Source: Gonatopus flavifemur (taxonomy: Eukaryota > Arthropoda > Insecta > Hymenoptera > Dryinidae). From it: 64,000 bases of DNA. The notes under the pieces were generated by a model. That model was not told the DNA's origin, searched no databases, and saw only the letters and a list, made by a program, of their open reading frames with translations. The stretch covers positions 43,454,001 to 43,518,000 of the forward strand of contig JAFFJZ010000001.1 in NCBI GenBank assembly GCA_018340375.1. The letters are read 5' to 3'. Shown in pieces: positions 12,115 to 22,658 of the stretch (its first letter is position 1; each line of letters begins with the position of its first letter). The position numbers and the translations under genes are program-made.

Positions 12115-12589
12115 CACTATGAACAGTAAGTGGAATTTTCCCCCGGCAGCAAATCTCCCTCACGTGGGGGAAATTCATGGCCCCTATATTTTGGAGGAAT
12201 TCTCTCCCATTTGGTAGAAAATTCATGTTCTTGATGTTTGAATCGTTATAAAAACGAAACGAAAATCCAGACTCCCAGAATCTGGAGCATCATTGTTATT
12301 TATCTTCTCGAATGAATTCTTTGTAATTTTTTGTCACTGAACACGTCGATGAAATAATGCACTGCAAGATTTTGAGTCTTCAGCAGCTGAGTATTTCGTT
12401 ATTTGATTACTAATTCCTTCCAATAAACGATTCAAACTTCAGCAACATGAAAATTCTTTTTTTTTAAGGGAATTCCTCTCCAAATGAGGAAAAATTCGCT
12501 CAAATTATGGGGAAATGAATTTTCCCCACATGAGGGATTTTCGCTGCCACCAAATCTGGGTGAAAATTCCACCATTATTTTTCACAGTG
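12115..12589. mobile_element. CACTG-ended MITE with TA duplication, split by a nested MITE
   Basis: 475 bp as it stands, flanked by TA (12113-12114, 12590-12591). Ends cactatgaacagtaagtgg and ccaccattatttttcacagtg are inverted repeats that run on into ggaattttc. Without the nested 224-bp element and its 8-bp duplication, the original was about 243 bp. The theme is attcctccc/ggggaattttcccc in both orientations, shared with 30446-30640. Confidence 0.85.
12225..12448. mobile_element. hAT-like MITE, same family, copy 3, nested
   Basis: 224 bp inserted in the element at 12115-12589. Exact 8-bp direct repeats gaaaattc flank it (12217-12224, 12449-12456). Ends atgttcttgatgtttgaatc and gattcaaacttcagcaacat. 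Nesting shows it arrived after its host. Confidence 0.9.
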
Positions 12590-12591
12590 TA

Positions 12592-13188
12592 CGATTCATA
12601 TGATTTATCTTTAGACTGTAATTAACGTTACTGTACCTCAAAGGAAACGTTTCGATTTTATTGGAATAGATTCTTGCTCACTTCTTCGTATGTTTGAATT
12701 CGAATATGCAGCTAAATCTATCACGAGATCTCGTTTTCACGCATTCAAATGATTTTTGTTCTCTACGTATCATTCTATGGCGAGGGTTGTAGAAAATTAT
12801 GCAGATGACCTGTAGCCCTTCATTTCGTATTCCAGTCTTATTCTTCACTCAACGCGTGCATGATACAACTACATTCGAATAAACAATATGAAGAGAGTGA
12901 AATATAAAAAAAATTTTAATTAATGATTTGTTTTGGTATTGTTACATGAAGGACAAAAGAGGAAGATTATGGGGATAATGAATCCGAGAACCTAATGATT
13001 GGTATTGAAATTCAGAATTGAAGGGAATGTAGTGAAATGCAATGTTGGCAGTATGGAACGTACATCCATTGAATAAATGAATACAAAAATTTCTTCGTCA
13101 AACACAAAATTATGTGGAAGTTGTTTATTCAAAATGAAAATTCATTCAAATGAAGCTGAGGAATTAAATAATACATTATTTATTACTA
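12592..13188. other. AT-rich DNA without a recognisable gene
   Basis: Nothing recognised. Confidence 0.5.
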
Positions 13189-13403
13189 CACTAAAAACAC
13201 AGTTCGTTCCAGCCAAACAAAATTTTGGTTGAAATGAACGCAAAGAAACTTTTTGGTTGACTGAAATAAAATTTGTTTAGGCCAAAAAAATGTATTTGTC
13301 TGTAAGTAATTGTTGATTTTTATGGACCAAATCTTGTTCATCCTAAATGAATTTTATTCCAGTCAATCAATATTGTTCGGCTGCAACAACCGTTTGCTCA
13401 GTA
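13189..13403. mobile_element. foldback MITE with ggttgactgaaat theme, TA duplication
   Basis: 215 bp flanked by TA (13187-13188, 13404-13405). The left arm (cactaaaaacacagttcg, ttccagccaaac, then ggttgactgaaataaaattt) is mirrored by the right arm (attttattccagtcaatc, gttcggctgcaac, cgtttgctcagta). A related copy lies at about 35777-36025. Confidence 0.75.
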
Positions 13404-13405
13404 TA

Positions 13406-15526
13406 TGTTATTTTTATTCATTATTCTTTTGATGCACTGTTTGTTACGATGCTAGAATTTTTTTTTCCTACTTTCTGGAGAATTCAACTCTCAAAAAAGC
13501 AGGAAAATTGCTCAAGATAGAGAGAAAAATCTTAGTTTTGATGGGAAAATTCTCTGCCAGATAACATTTTACATGCAAATTGCGACTCAAGTGCTCGCAA
13601 AGATGAATTCCATGATGTATTGTTACCAAACTGCTCGTGTTTCGTACATGCAATAAACTCGCAACCTATGTTCCCGTATGAAATGTCATCTGAAGTTCCT
13701 TCACGATCAGGGGATGGAGTCCACCCAGGAAGTTGGATATAAGGAGTTCAATCTCATGGAATTGAAATGATACATTCTTTCCGCTAACTTGCAAGTAAAA
13801 TTCCGCCACCCGTGGTGCAGTAAACAACTTGTATGAACTCTTCCTCTTTGTCGGAAGAAGATGGACTTGACAAATCGTCTATGGACAGAACAGAGTTCTG
13901 TAAGCGGATACAAGAATACTTGGGCTCATAATATCTTTAATTTCTCTAATAACGTACTGAACGGATATATTTTATCCAAGAGAATTCCCTCCATACTTTA
14001 TAATGGAACTATTATGAGATCATTCATACGTACAATTTGCCGTATAGGAAGCACTTCCATTCAAATCACTGAAATGAATCTAAAAAGGTTCTTATAATGA
14101 CCTTCCATTTCCTTTCATGCATAACATATTGTCGTGTACGTGATAGTACACTACAGTTATTATTTATTCCATTGATTAAGGTAATTCAGTTCATGTAATT
14201 TTATTATTACATCACACTATTGTCCTTTTAACAACGGTCATATCGACTTGGAGAGCCATGCAATTTCACTTGGTCGATGTCATTAAATCTGCAAAAGGTT
14301 ATAGGGTAAATTACACTTCGATCACTCCTAATCAAAATGATATTGATTATTTCATTTCACTATTTCAGAAGAATGATATATAGATGAAAAACATTCTCAA
14401 AAAGTACACGACAATAATGAGCCTGTGAAAATTACATGGAAAGTGAGCCTTAGATCAAAGGGTTTCCTCTGAAAATGTCTGAAAATTCCTCTGAATTTCA
14501 CTCCAGAGGTTTGAAAAACTCTGACTCATGGGGAACGTTTTTCTCCTGAAAATTTTGCTGAATATCTATCAATATTTTTGCAGAACTCCGAATTTTTCTG
14601 AAAATCGCTTCAACTTTCTGGAAACTCATGAGCACCTTTAAAGTCCTCTAAAGAACTGAAAATTTCAGCGATTTTCATGGAAACTTTTCCATCAGGGAGG
14701 TTACGATCTTAGTATGGTACCTATGTGAAATCCACTAAAGAGACTAATTTGATTTACATTGTTAGCATGGCTATAAAGTCCTATTCCCGTTCACGTTAAT
14801 AGCAATATAAATATGATACTGTTTCCAATTTAAATTTTATTCCACATTGCGAAGACGTGAAAGATTATTATAAAATTGAGGTAGTAGTCTGGTAACTTGA
14901 TTTGGAAAAATCGAATGTATTGTTTTATATCAAATTTTGATTTGGTGCGACCATGGGAGATGTAACATAATTCTTACATGGAAATATTTTTCTATGTTTA
15001 ATGTTGAATATAGTTTCGATTATGTACATGAGAAATATTATAGGATATTACAACGATTATAATGTACAATTTTGAAAAATTCCACGATCATGAAAAACAA
15101 TTTTAGTTTTATTCTAAATATGAGAATGGAGAAATGTTTACCTCGAAACGCAACCTTCAACTGCTGCATCTTACGATATGTTTAAAACAAACATGGTGGC
15201 GGTAAAATGTTGAATCGTCTCGCGTGTTTATACATTTTTCATAGAGAATGAAAACTGATTTCATTACTGTATTCACGATGCAATCCCAGGTAAACAATAT
15301 AGTATAAAATTTTTCAAACTTCATATCACTTGCTATTTTGCACGAAAGTCTGGCGCAAGGTTTCCCTCGATTGAAATTTCCATTCATTGTGTATATGTGT
15401 ACACACACAATCACACCATCACCGTGCTCGAGGCCCCTTAATCTTAGTACCAACCAGAATGACAAGCTAAAAATCGTCCACAATACATTATGAAGAAAAA
15501 AAATTTTTTCTGTACACTAATCACTA
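13406..15526. other. AT-rich DNA, one internally repetitive patch
   Basis: No gene recognised. Between about 14455 and 14700 the word ctgaaaat recurs roughly every 20-30 bp in both orientations between ccctctgaaaatg and catcaggg, the look of another themed foldback; I could not fix its ends. The 108-codon open frame at 15157-15483 on the minus strand resembles nothing I know. Confidence 0.45.
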
Positions 15527-16648
15527 CACTGTAAAAAAAAACTGGAAATTTACTGTGCACCTGAACTGGAAATTTCTAGTGTGAGTCCTGGAATATGGAG
15601 ATTTCAGTACATGTGTACAGAGATTTTGTTCGTACGGTACTGAAAATTTACCAAGCATAACTGAAAATTCAGCCCTTGTACTGGAATTTTCAAGTTTGAG
15701 ATTGTGTACTGAAATTTTGTCATGATTTCGAGAAAATTTTACTGGCTTGTACTACAATTTTACAGTTCTTGTGCACCAGAAAGAAGTATCCCCTCGATAA
15801 GGACTTGGAAAAAATTTCGAATTTAGAAAAAAAAACCTAATCGTTGGTATACTGAAATTATGCAGGTTTTGAACTGCAACTTCAGGTTGTGTGATAGAAT
15901 TTTCCAGTTACTATGCAATTGAATTATACAGGTGTTGAACTGCAATTTCCAGGCCGTGTGAAGGAATTCTCCTGTTGCCATGCAATGGAATTTTCCAGTC
16001 ATGCTGGAATTTAATCACTGTTACACTGAAATTTTCCACTTTTATTGGACTTCGTCATTTCTGGCAGGGAAAATTCCAAGTCTTTATATTCAAAATTTCC
16101 TGATTAAGATTCTAAATAATAATTGTCATTGTTGCAAATAAAATTGATATATGAGGTTTTTCGAAGACTTATTCCTTTGTGTATTCTAGATATGAAGCAC
16201 ATGTAGTAACCCAAGTTAGCCTTCCAGCATGTTTCGCTATAGCTCATCGGTTAGGTATTAGGTTTCAGTTGGTAGGCAGGTAGAAAATTGTAAGTTCAAA
16301 TCCCGTGAGGTATATCTGACTTTCTGTCCATCCATATGAATGATCAAGTCTCTCAATCATATTGAAACACAAGGACCGTGCAAAATCACTTTGTGTGAGC
16401 AATGTTTTTTTAATTTTCATGAATATTTTCAGCATTAATTTTCCAATACATGTCCTGGAAAAGTCCAGTTCGTGTACTGAAAAATTCCAGTACTGAGGCT
16501 CAGAAAATTTCCCGTTTTGATGCTGAAATTCCATAACATTTGTACTGAATTTTTGCAGTACAAATGTGCTAAAATTTTTCGGTACATGTACAGGTTAATT
16601 GCTTTCAGTACATGTACTGGAATTCTCCGGTGAAATTCTTTTACAGTG
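15527..16648. mobile_element. large CACTG-ended element with actggaaattt theme, TA duplication
   Basis: 1122 bp flanked by TA (15525-15526, 16649-16650). Ends cactgtaaaaaaaaactgg and ccggtgaaattcttttacagtg are imperfect inverted repeats. Most of the length is the words tactgaaattttccagt, gtactggaattttcag and relatives in both orientations. The part at about 16100-16400 is unlike the rest and includes a tRNA-like segment, so a second element is probably inserted there. No transposase frame. Confidence 0.8.
16236..16312 (+). pseudogene. tRNA-like segment, probable SINE head or tRNA relic
   Basis: A good internal A box (tagctcatcggttagg, 16240-16255) is followed about 40 bp later by a B box (agttcaaatccc, 16293-16304), the two-part pol III promoter of tRNA genes. 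The T-stem does not pair properly and I cannot fold a cloverleaf, so it is not a working tRNA gene. A tRNA-derived SINE fragment is the likeliest reading. Confidence 0.45.
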
Positions 16649-16650
16649 TA

Positions 16651-19600
16651 TATACTTGATAATGTATCAAAATATCAAACCGATCGAATTTTATTTTCCC
16701 CAAAAAAACATATCCGATAAAGTCTAGAAAAACGTGCAAGTTACCAGACTGTTAACATCGGATCTTTTCCGTAACCTATGATACTTCTTCTATTATAATG
16801 CTCAACATTGAAATACGATGTTAAATATCATCCTTGGTACAAAATTAAACGGAATATAGAATTTATGGTGTGTTAGAGAAAAGCCTGTCACTATTGTCTT
16901 TCTTCAATTCTCCACTCTGTAATGATACATCTTCCGATTTAATACAGAAAATTCAATGAAACTGACGTTGTTCTCTTATTGGTATATCAACTTACGTTGT
17001 TAATCGATTTCTTCGTTTCGCTTGTCATTCAATTGGACTCCCACGGTTAACAGAAATTTCATATCCAATAACATAAGACGTACTTTCCACTATGTTATAG
17101 ATTCCCACGCGTTGTATTGTATTAGTGTGAAATTTCTCTGTTCGAAACAATGGTCATTGGTTCACTCTGGCATCATCAGTTTTTGTCACATATGTTATGT
17201 TCTATAGATGATTCATAATCCATACAAAAACAAATATGAGGTCTTTTGTACAAGGTACTTCATTTATACAACGCGTGTGTAGATATGAACATACAATAAC
17301 TCTCTATGCTTACATTTTGTATTAAACAATGAAGTTATTATCGATAGAACAATTTGATGGATTTACTAAATGTAAAACGATTGTAAATAACATCAGGTCA
17401 TTTGAATGAAATCACTTCGAGAGTTCATCAAAGTATTAATGAAGTTGGGGAGTGGATATTTGTACTCTGGCACTAGAACAAATTTTGAAACAAGTGAGTA
17501 ACATTTTAACTTGAGATTCTTACTCTCCGCACATATAGCTGGAGACATGAATAATGAATCAATACATTACCAGATATTTGACGAGTTTGAAGCAACGCAA
17601 CGAAGTTCGAATATCCAATCGAATTCAAATAGATCGTTGATATTTAATTATTGGAATCAAACGCGAGTTATGGAATTACTATCCGTATATCTTATACATA
17701 GACGTAATAGGTTGCCAGTTCCAACCAGGTGTGCCAGTTTTTGTAGGATATATCCATTCCGGTAATAGGATGGAATCGATAATGACGGGATAGTTTTGAG
17801 TTCCTTTTCGCACTCCAGTGATTCATTGATCATAGAATGATTACATTCTTTCTCCTGTAATCGATTCATAGTAGCCTCATATTTTGTCAATGCTTGAGGA
17901 AAATTTCATTCCTCAAATCACACTTTGGATGCCTTCACTGATAGCAACGCAATCAAAATACAATTGTAACGATTACTTCAAACTGAGAAAAACAAGATGA
18001 TTGAAAATATTCACTGTTTGTGCTAAGTTCGTGTTAGATCTTGGATATTGATATGTCCCGAAAATTCGTTTTGAAACACTGAAACGAATATCACTTTTGT
18101 AGCAGAAAGCAAGAGGATCCGAATAGTTGACCGGAATTTTCTCCTTTGCTCAGCTTCTGTTCAGTCGAGGGAGTAGTTGTCATGATTCTCTCTCTGTTTC
18201 TCTCCCCATGTCTCTCTAGTATTCAATTTTCCCTTTATTTATTTGGTTTTTCTGTGAAAAATATACATAATAAGCACTTGTTGACGTTCTCATTGCATCG
18301 CATCAGAGTCTGCGTTTTCAAGTATGTTATAGGTGTTCAGTTAGTTTAATCGTTTTTTGGTTCCTCATATTTATATTATCTTCCAACCGGTTCAGAACCG
18401 TTCATTTCCTTAATTATAAATATTTTTGCACTCAAACCAAAACGATTTTCCAACAGAATGAATGTTGGCAAATATTTTCTTAGTTGAATTGATTCCATTA
18501 GATGGAAAATATGAATATAAAGTGAATTGAGAATTTGAAAAGCTTTAAGGGACCTCACGAAGTGGAGGGGCTTTTATTTCATTCGTCGCTTGATTTCTGG
18601 AATATGATGTATTCTAATTTGTCTTTCCTTGGAATATAGGTACTTGAGAAATGTTTCGACGTCAAAACATCGATCACTTGACACCTTCGCGTTATAACGG
18701 CTTGAAGGGTCGATGAACCTATTTGGATGGAAAAAAAAAAATGATAATAACATAGTGGTGACACTGGTAGATGATTTTCATCATTATGTTTTAAGATATA
18801 TACGTGAAAGTGGTGGAGGTGACCTAATGTTATGTGGACAGTAAAACAAAGTGAATGGATGAGCAGGCAAGCAATGCCAATGTAACAAACTGTTTACATT
18901 TAGAATGACTACTCTTCACTTGGAAATTGTAAACTCCATGCAAATTAACTGGGTACAATTTTACATCGATTCGTATATTCACATATCAAAAGAATGTTAT
19001 TATTTCACGAATCATCGTAGAATTTCAGTACCAAAAGAGCTGGTGTTCGTCGATTTAAAAGTTACTGGTGGAAGACAGAGTTTTCAAACAATTGGGGACG
19101 AATTTTTTCGAGTGATCTACTTCTTCTCTCGTTCCTGACACGTTACGGTGATTTTGAGAATAAAAACTGTTACTTCTTTTACAGTTTTTTTGTTCAAGAA
19201 CGTTCAGCGAATGAGATATAAGCAAAGTACCACCATTAATATTTGAATCTTCAGTTAAATTCTCAATAACTCATGTTCTATAGGATTGATATGGAATTCG
19301 GTAACTTCGTAAGCTCACAGCTCTGAAATTGAGATTAAGTTAAATTATTGCAAAGTGATATAAGAGGGATGAGATAGACAAAGCCAATATGGAATACTAG
19401 TTTTACTGTTGGAATAAATCACCACGTAGTATTGTACGATACATACCAGTACATTCATTCAAGATTCGTCAAGTTTTTGCATGACCCGTCAGATTGTTAT
19501 CGATCGTTTGCTGCAACTTCGTCTCATTTCACGTAGAACCCTCAGTTCAAATTTCACTTTTCGCAAACGCCTTTCAATTACATTCCATACAAATTTTGTT

Positions 19601-19920
19601 GAATTCAACGAGAATTCCATATTAACCCTGTTAGAAATCAGAACAGGGAGTGATCAGGGTGTCGTAAGGCCTGATCAGGCCAAAATTCAGTATCTCGCAC
19701 ACGATCTCTCATAGTTCTACAAACAGTCTCGTGAATATTATTTATAAATCATTTTTTATCAAGTCACATATGCATTTGAAAGGTTTGCTATATTCATACA
19801 GAATCATAAGTGAGCGACAAGAAAGTCGGATCTTGGATCACGAAGATCTAAGTTAGATTCCGAATGGAATTGGTTTTTTGTTTTCATTCAGGAATGTAAC
19901 TTCTTGATGCTGTGTCAAAA
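16651..19920. other. AT-rich DNA without a recognisable gene
   Basis: More than 3 kb with no protein-like frame and no clear element ends. A pyrimidine-rich run (ctctctctgtttctctcccc) lies near 18188-18212. Confidence 0.5.
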
Positions 19921-19929
19921 TATCAAAAT

Positions 19930-20096
19930 TTGTCAATAATTTTGCGAGATAATCAGCGAGACTATTGGCGAGGTCTCATTCATATCTCGGATTGTTTTAA
20001 AACCGAGACTATTTGCAAGATCATTTCCGAGACTATCGCATGATTGAAATTCTCCGATCGCTGCGTATAGGAAAATTCCCATTATTTTTCACAGTG
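19930..20096. mobile_element. partial CACTG-ended element with gcgagactatt theme
   Basis: The right end is clear: ggaaaattcccattattt, then ttcacagtg followed by TA, as in the families at 12115 and 30446. The interior repeats gcgagactattggcgag and related words. No matching left end found, so the left boundary is a guess. Confidence 0.45.
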
Positions 20097-20295
20097 TAGA
20101 AATACGGGTGTTTTAGTAAGACAGAGATGCGCCAGTACTAAGCCAGACTCCATAACAACGTAGAATACCGTAGAGAACCGACACTGTGCCAGTATCGATA
20201 AAACTTTGTTTCACTACGGCATCTGTGATGAATCGTCGGACTTCAACGGAATTATTACAATGAATTGCAATTTGAGTGATCCATCGTCAACAGGA

Positions 20296-20366
20296 AGATT
20301 GGCTGATGTGATAGAGACTCGGTTTCTCACTCGCCGGACCGGGTTCAATCCTCATCAGGTGAACTT
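20296..20366 (+). pseudogene. tRNA-like segment, probable SINE head or tRNA relic
   Basis: An A-box-like stretch (tggctgatgtgatagag, from 20300) and a B box (gggttcaatcc, 20341-20351) about 40 bp apart. Flanking ctgatg and catcag can pair. It does not fold as a full tRNA and lies among transposon sequence. Confidence 0.35.
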
Positions 20367-20688
20367 TTAAGAAATCACTTCCAAAATGCCTTCCTTCGAT
20401 AACAAAAATGAGGTAAATGTGTTCGGAAGAATTCAAAATTTTAACTGTGACGTATTTTTTTTATTATATGATAACGTGGATGACTTTGGTTACCGGTACT
20501 GTGCCAGTATTGGGTCGGATTTGAATTTACACATAGGATGTTATCATTTCGACTCCTTCCCATCCCTTAATTAGCTCTGGCAAAAAAATGGTCCTTTCAA
20601 AGCGCCACAGATCCTCAATAACAGGCCCTCATAAGAAATCAGTACTGAAACAGTGGTAAATGTTATTCTGGCCTTCACGTTCAACGAT

Positions 20689-22466
20689 CCCGTGAAAAAA
20701 TTGTCTACGCCTGCTCACGGCTGATAATTAATGCTTAATCAGGCGTGATCAGGCCTCAATTTTGTACCCACGTGATGGAGACCAATCATGCCCAATTACG
20801 TCCAATCACGCCCAATCATGCTTGATTATGCTCTATTATACATGAGGAATTCATACAAAATCAATAAGTTTTCCATAAGGAATGAAACTGTAACAATTGT
20901 AAGGATGTGTATGAGAGCCAGTATGTTATGAGGAGAGGGAGAAGGGAGAGAGATGGTGGGAAAGGTATGCGAGGGAAGCCAGAGGGTATGATTTTGGAAG
21001 TTAAATACTAACACCTATGTGAAAGTTCACAAATTGTAAAACTTATTGTATCATTTCGGGATAGACCAATTCTCTTCTTTTCTCTCGCTTCTACAAGGAA
21101 CCGGACTCGGGGATGACCACGCAGAGGCACCCATCGCCGCCGATTAGGATAAGTAGTCCGTTTTTTTTAATAAGGCTACCCGATGCGGCTTGTGGGTCGA
21201 GTTCAAACTCTAACTTTTTGTATGACTCTTGTATATTGAATTATCTTATAAAAGGACATGTACATCAATACTCTGAATATTGTCTATACACGTATAATTT
21301 TCCATAACGCCTCTGCTAGTTTTTGAATGGACTCAACGGAATATGCTGTTTTCATTTCACAATGTTATCAAACACTAATTCATTGTCCAATCATTTCTAC
21401 TCACTGTCCACGCCTGTTCACGCCTAATCAGGCTTCATTCAGTAGGCGTGATCAGCTGTGGTCAAGCCTCAATTTTGTGCCGACGTGATGAGGACTGATC
21501 ATGCTCAATCATGCCCAATCAGGCTTGATTATGCTCTATTATGCATGAAAAATTCATACAAAATCAACAAGTTTTCTGTAAGGAATGAAACTGACAATTC
21601 TACCGAACACTAATTTATTGTCAATCATTTCTACTTATTATGTGCATCCGTTTCTATTCCCTAGTTTCCAGGTCTCCGGCATGATCACGCGTGATCAGGC
21701 GTACGCGCATGCGTACGGGGCTGATTTGGCACGATGAAGCATGTGTATTCGTGATCAAAAAATCAACACAGCGTTATTTTGTATAAATACTTCTCGATCG
21801 GTGAGATTTTGCATGATCACATGCGAGAATGGTTTGTCCGGTATGATCATAGGCGATTGAGTTTGATCACGGGTTTTCATGTGGGTACAAAATTGAAGCC
21901 TTCTCAGTGATGATGAAGCTGAAAAATGAACGACCAGGCGTACTCAGGCTGATTCATGTGCAGTCAGTATCGAACACGAAGAATTTTGCCGAAAAATGTC
22001 CATGATTAGGCCTGAACACGCATAATCAGACCTGAACGATTTTTTCACGGGATGCTTATGCAGCTCCCATTTTTTAGTATCCAGTTTTCAGGCATGATCA
22101 TGCGTGATCAGGCGTATCGCGCCTGCGTTTGGGGTCGATTTAGCATGACGAAACATGTGTATTCGTGATGGAAAAAATCAACACACAGTCATTCTATATG
22201 AATATTCCTCAGTGGGTGAGACTTTGCATGATCTTGGGCGGTAATGGTTTGTCTGGCATGATCCCTGGCGGTTAAGCTTGATCACGGGTTTCCACGTGGG
22301 TACAAAATTGAAGCCTTTGAAGGGATGAAAAAGCTCAAAAATGAACAATCAGGTGTAATTAGGCTGATTCATGTGCAGTCAGTATCGAACACGAAGAATT
22401 TTGCCGAAAAATGTCCATGATTAGGCCTGAACACGCATAATTAGACCTGAACGATTTTTTCACGGG
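20689..22466. mobile_element. 1.8-kb foldback with CCCGTG ends, AT duplication and internal tandem repeat
   Basis: Left end cccgtgaaaaaattgtc pairs with the right end gaacgattttttcacggg; AT lies on both sides (20687-20688, 22467-22468). The left arm (caattttgtacccacgtgat) is the complement of two stretches near 21885 and 22300 (cacgtgggtacaaaattg). The right part is a direct tandem duplication of about 412-415 bp, roughly 21665-22051 and 22080-22466, each copy ending in tttttcacggg. Short words such as gatcaggcgtgatcagg and aatcatgccc recur through the arms. The patch at 21090-21205 is GC-richer than the rest. No transposase recognised. Confidence 0.75.
21665..22466 (+). repeat. two tandem units of about 412 bp inside the foldback
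   Basis: Unit 1 ends at 22051 and unit 2 at 22466. They share gcatgatcacgcgtgatcag/gcatgatcatgcgtgatcag, tgtgtattcgtgat, tgggtacaaaattgaagcc, gattcatgtgcagtcagtat and a long nearly identical 3' part. They are most alike towards the right. Confidence 0.85.
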
Positions 22467-22604
22467 ATGTTATCATTTCGACCCCGGGTCATTATCGTCA
22501 ATTCCACTGGCTCTGTAATGGTGAAAGTGCATTTGCCAGTACTGGCAACTCTGGCAACAGTACTCAGCCAGTATTGGCCCGTGTTTCCATTTCCACATGG
22601 CAAA

Positions 22605-22658
22605 ACGCGAAACTATTCGCGAGACTCTGAATTTCCGCGCGAGTGATTTCTACTAGGG
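22605..22658 (-). mobile_element. end fragment of a CCCTAGTAGAAAT element
   Basis: Read on the minus strand it starts ccctagtagaaat, the terminus of the MITEs at 29405 and 45602, then diverges into the gcgagactatt theme. No partner end found. Confidence 0.5.

Noticed and set aside
16236..16312. Functional tRNA gene
   Set aside because: Only A and B boxes are recognisable; T-stem and acceptor stem do not pair, so it is reported as a relic.
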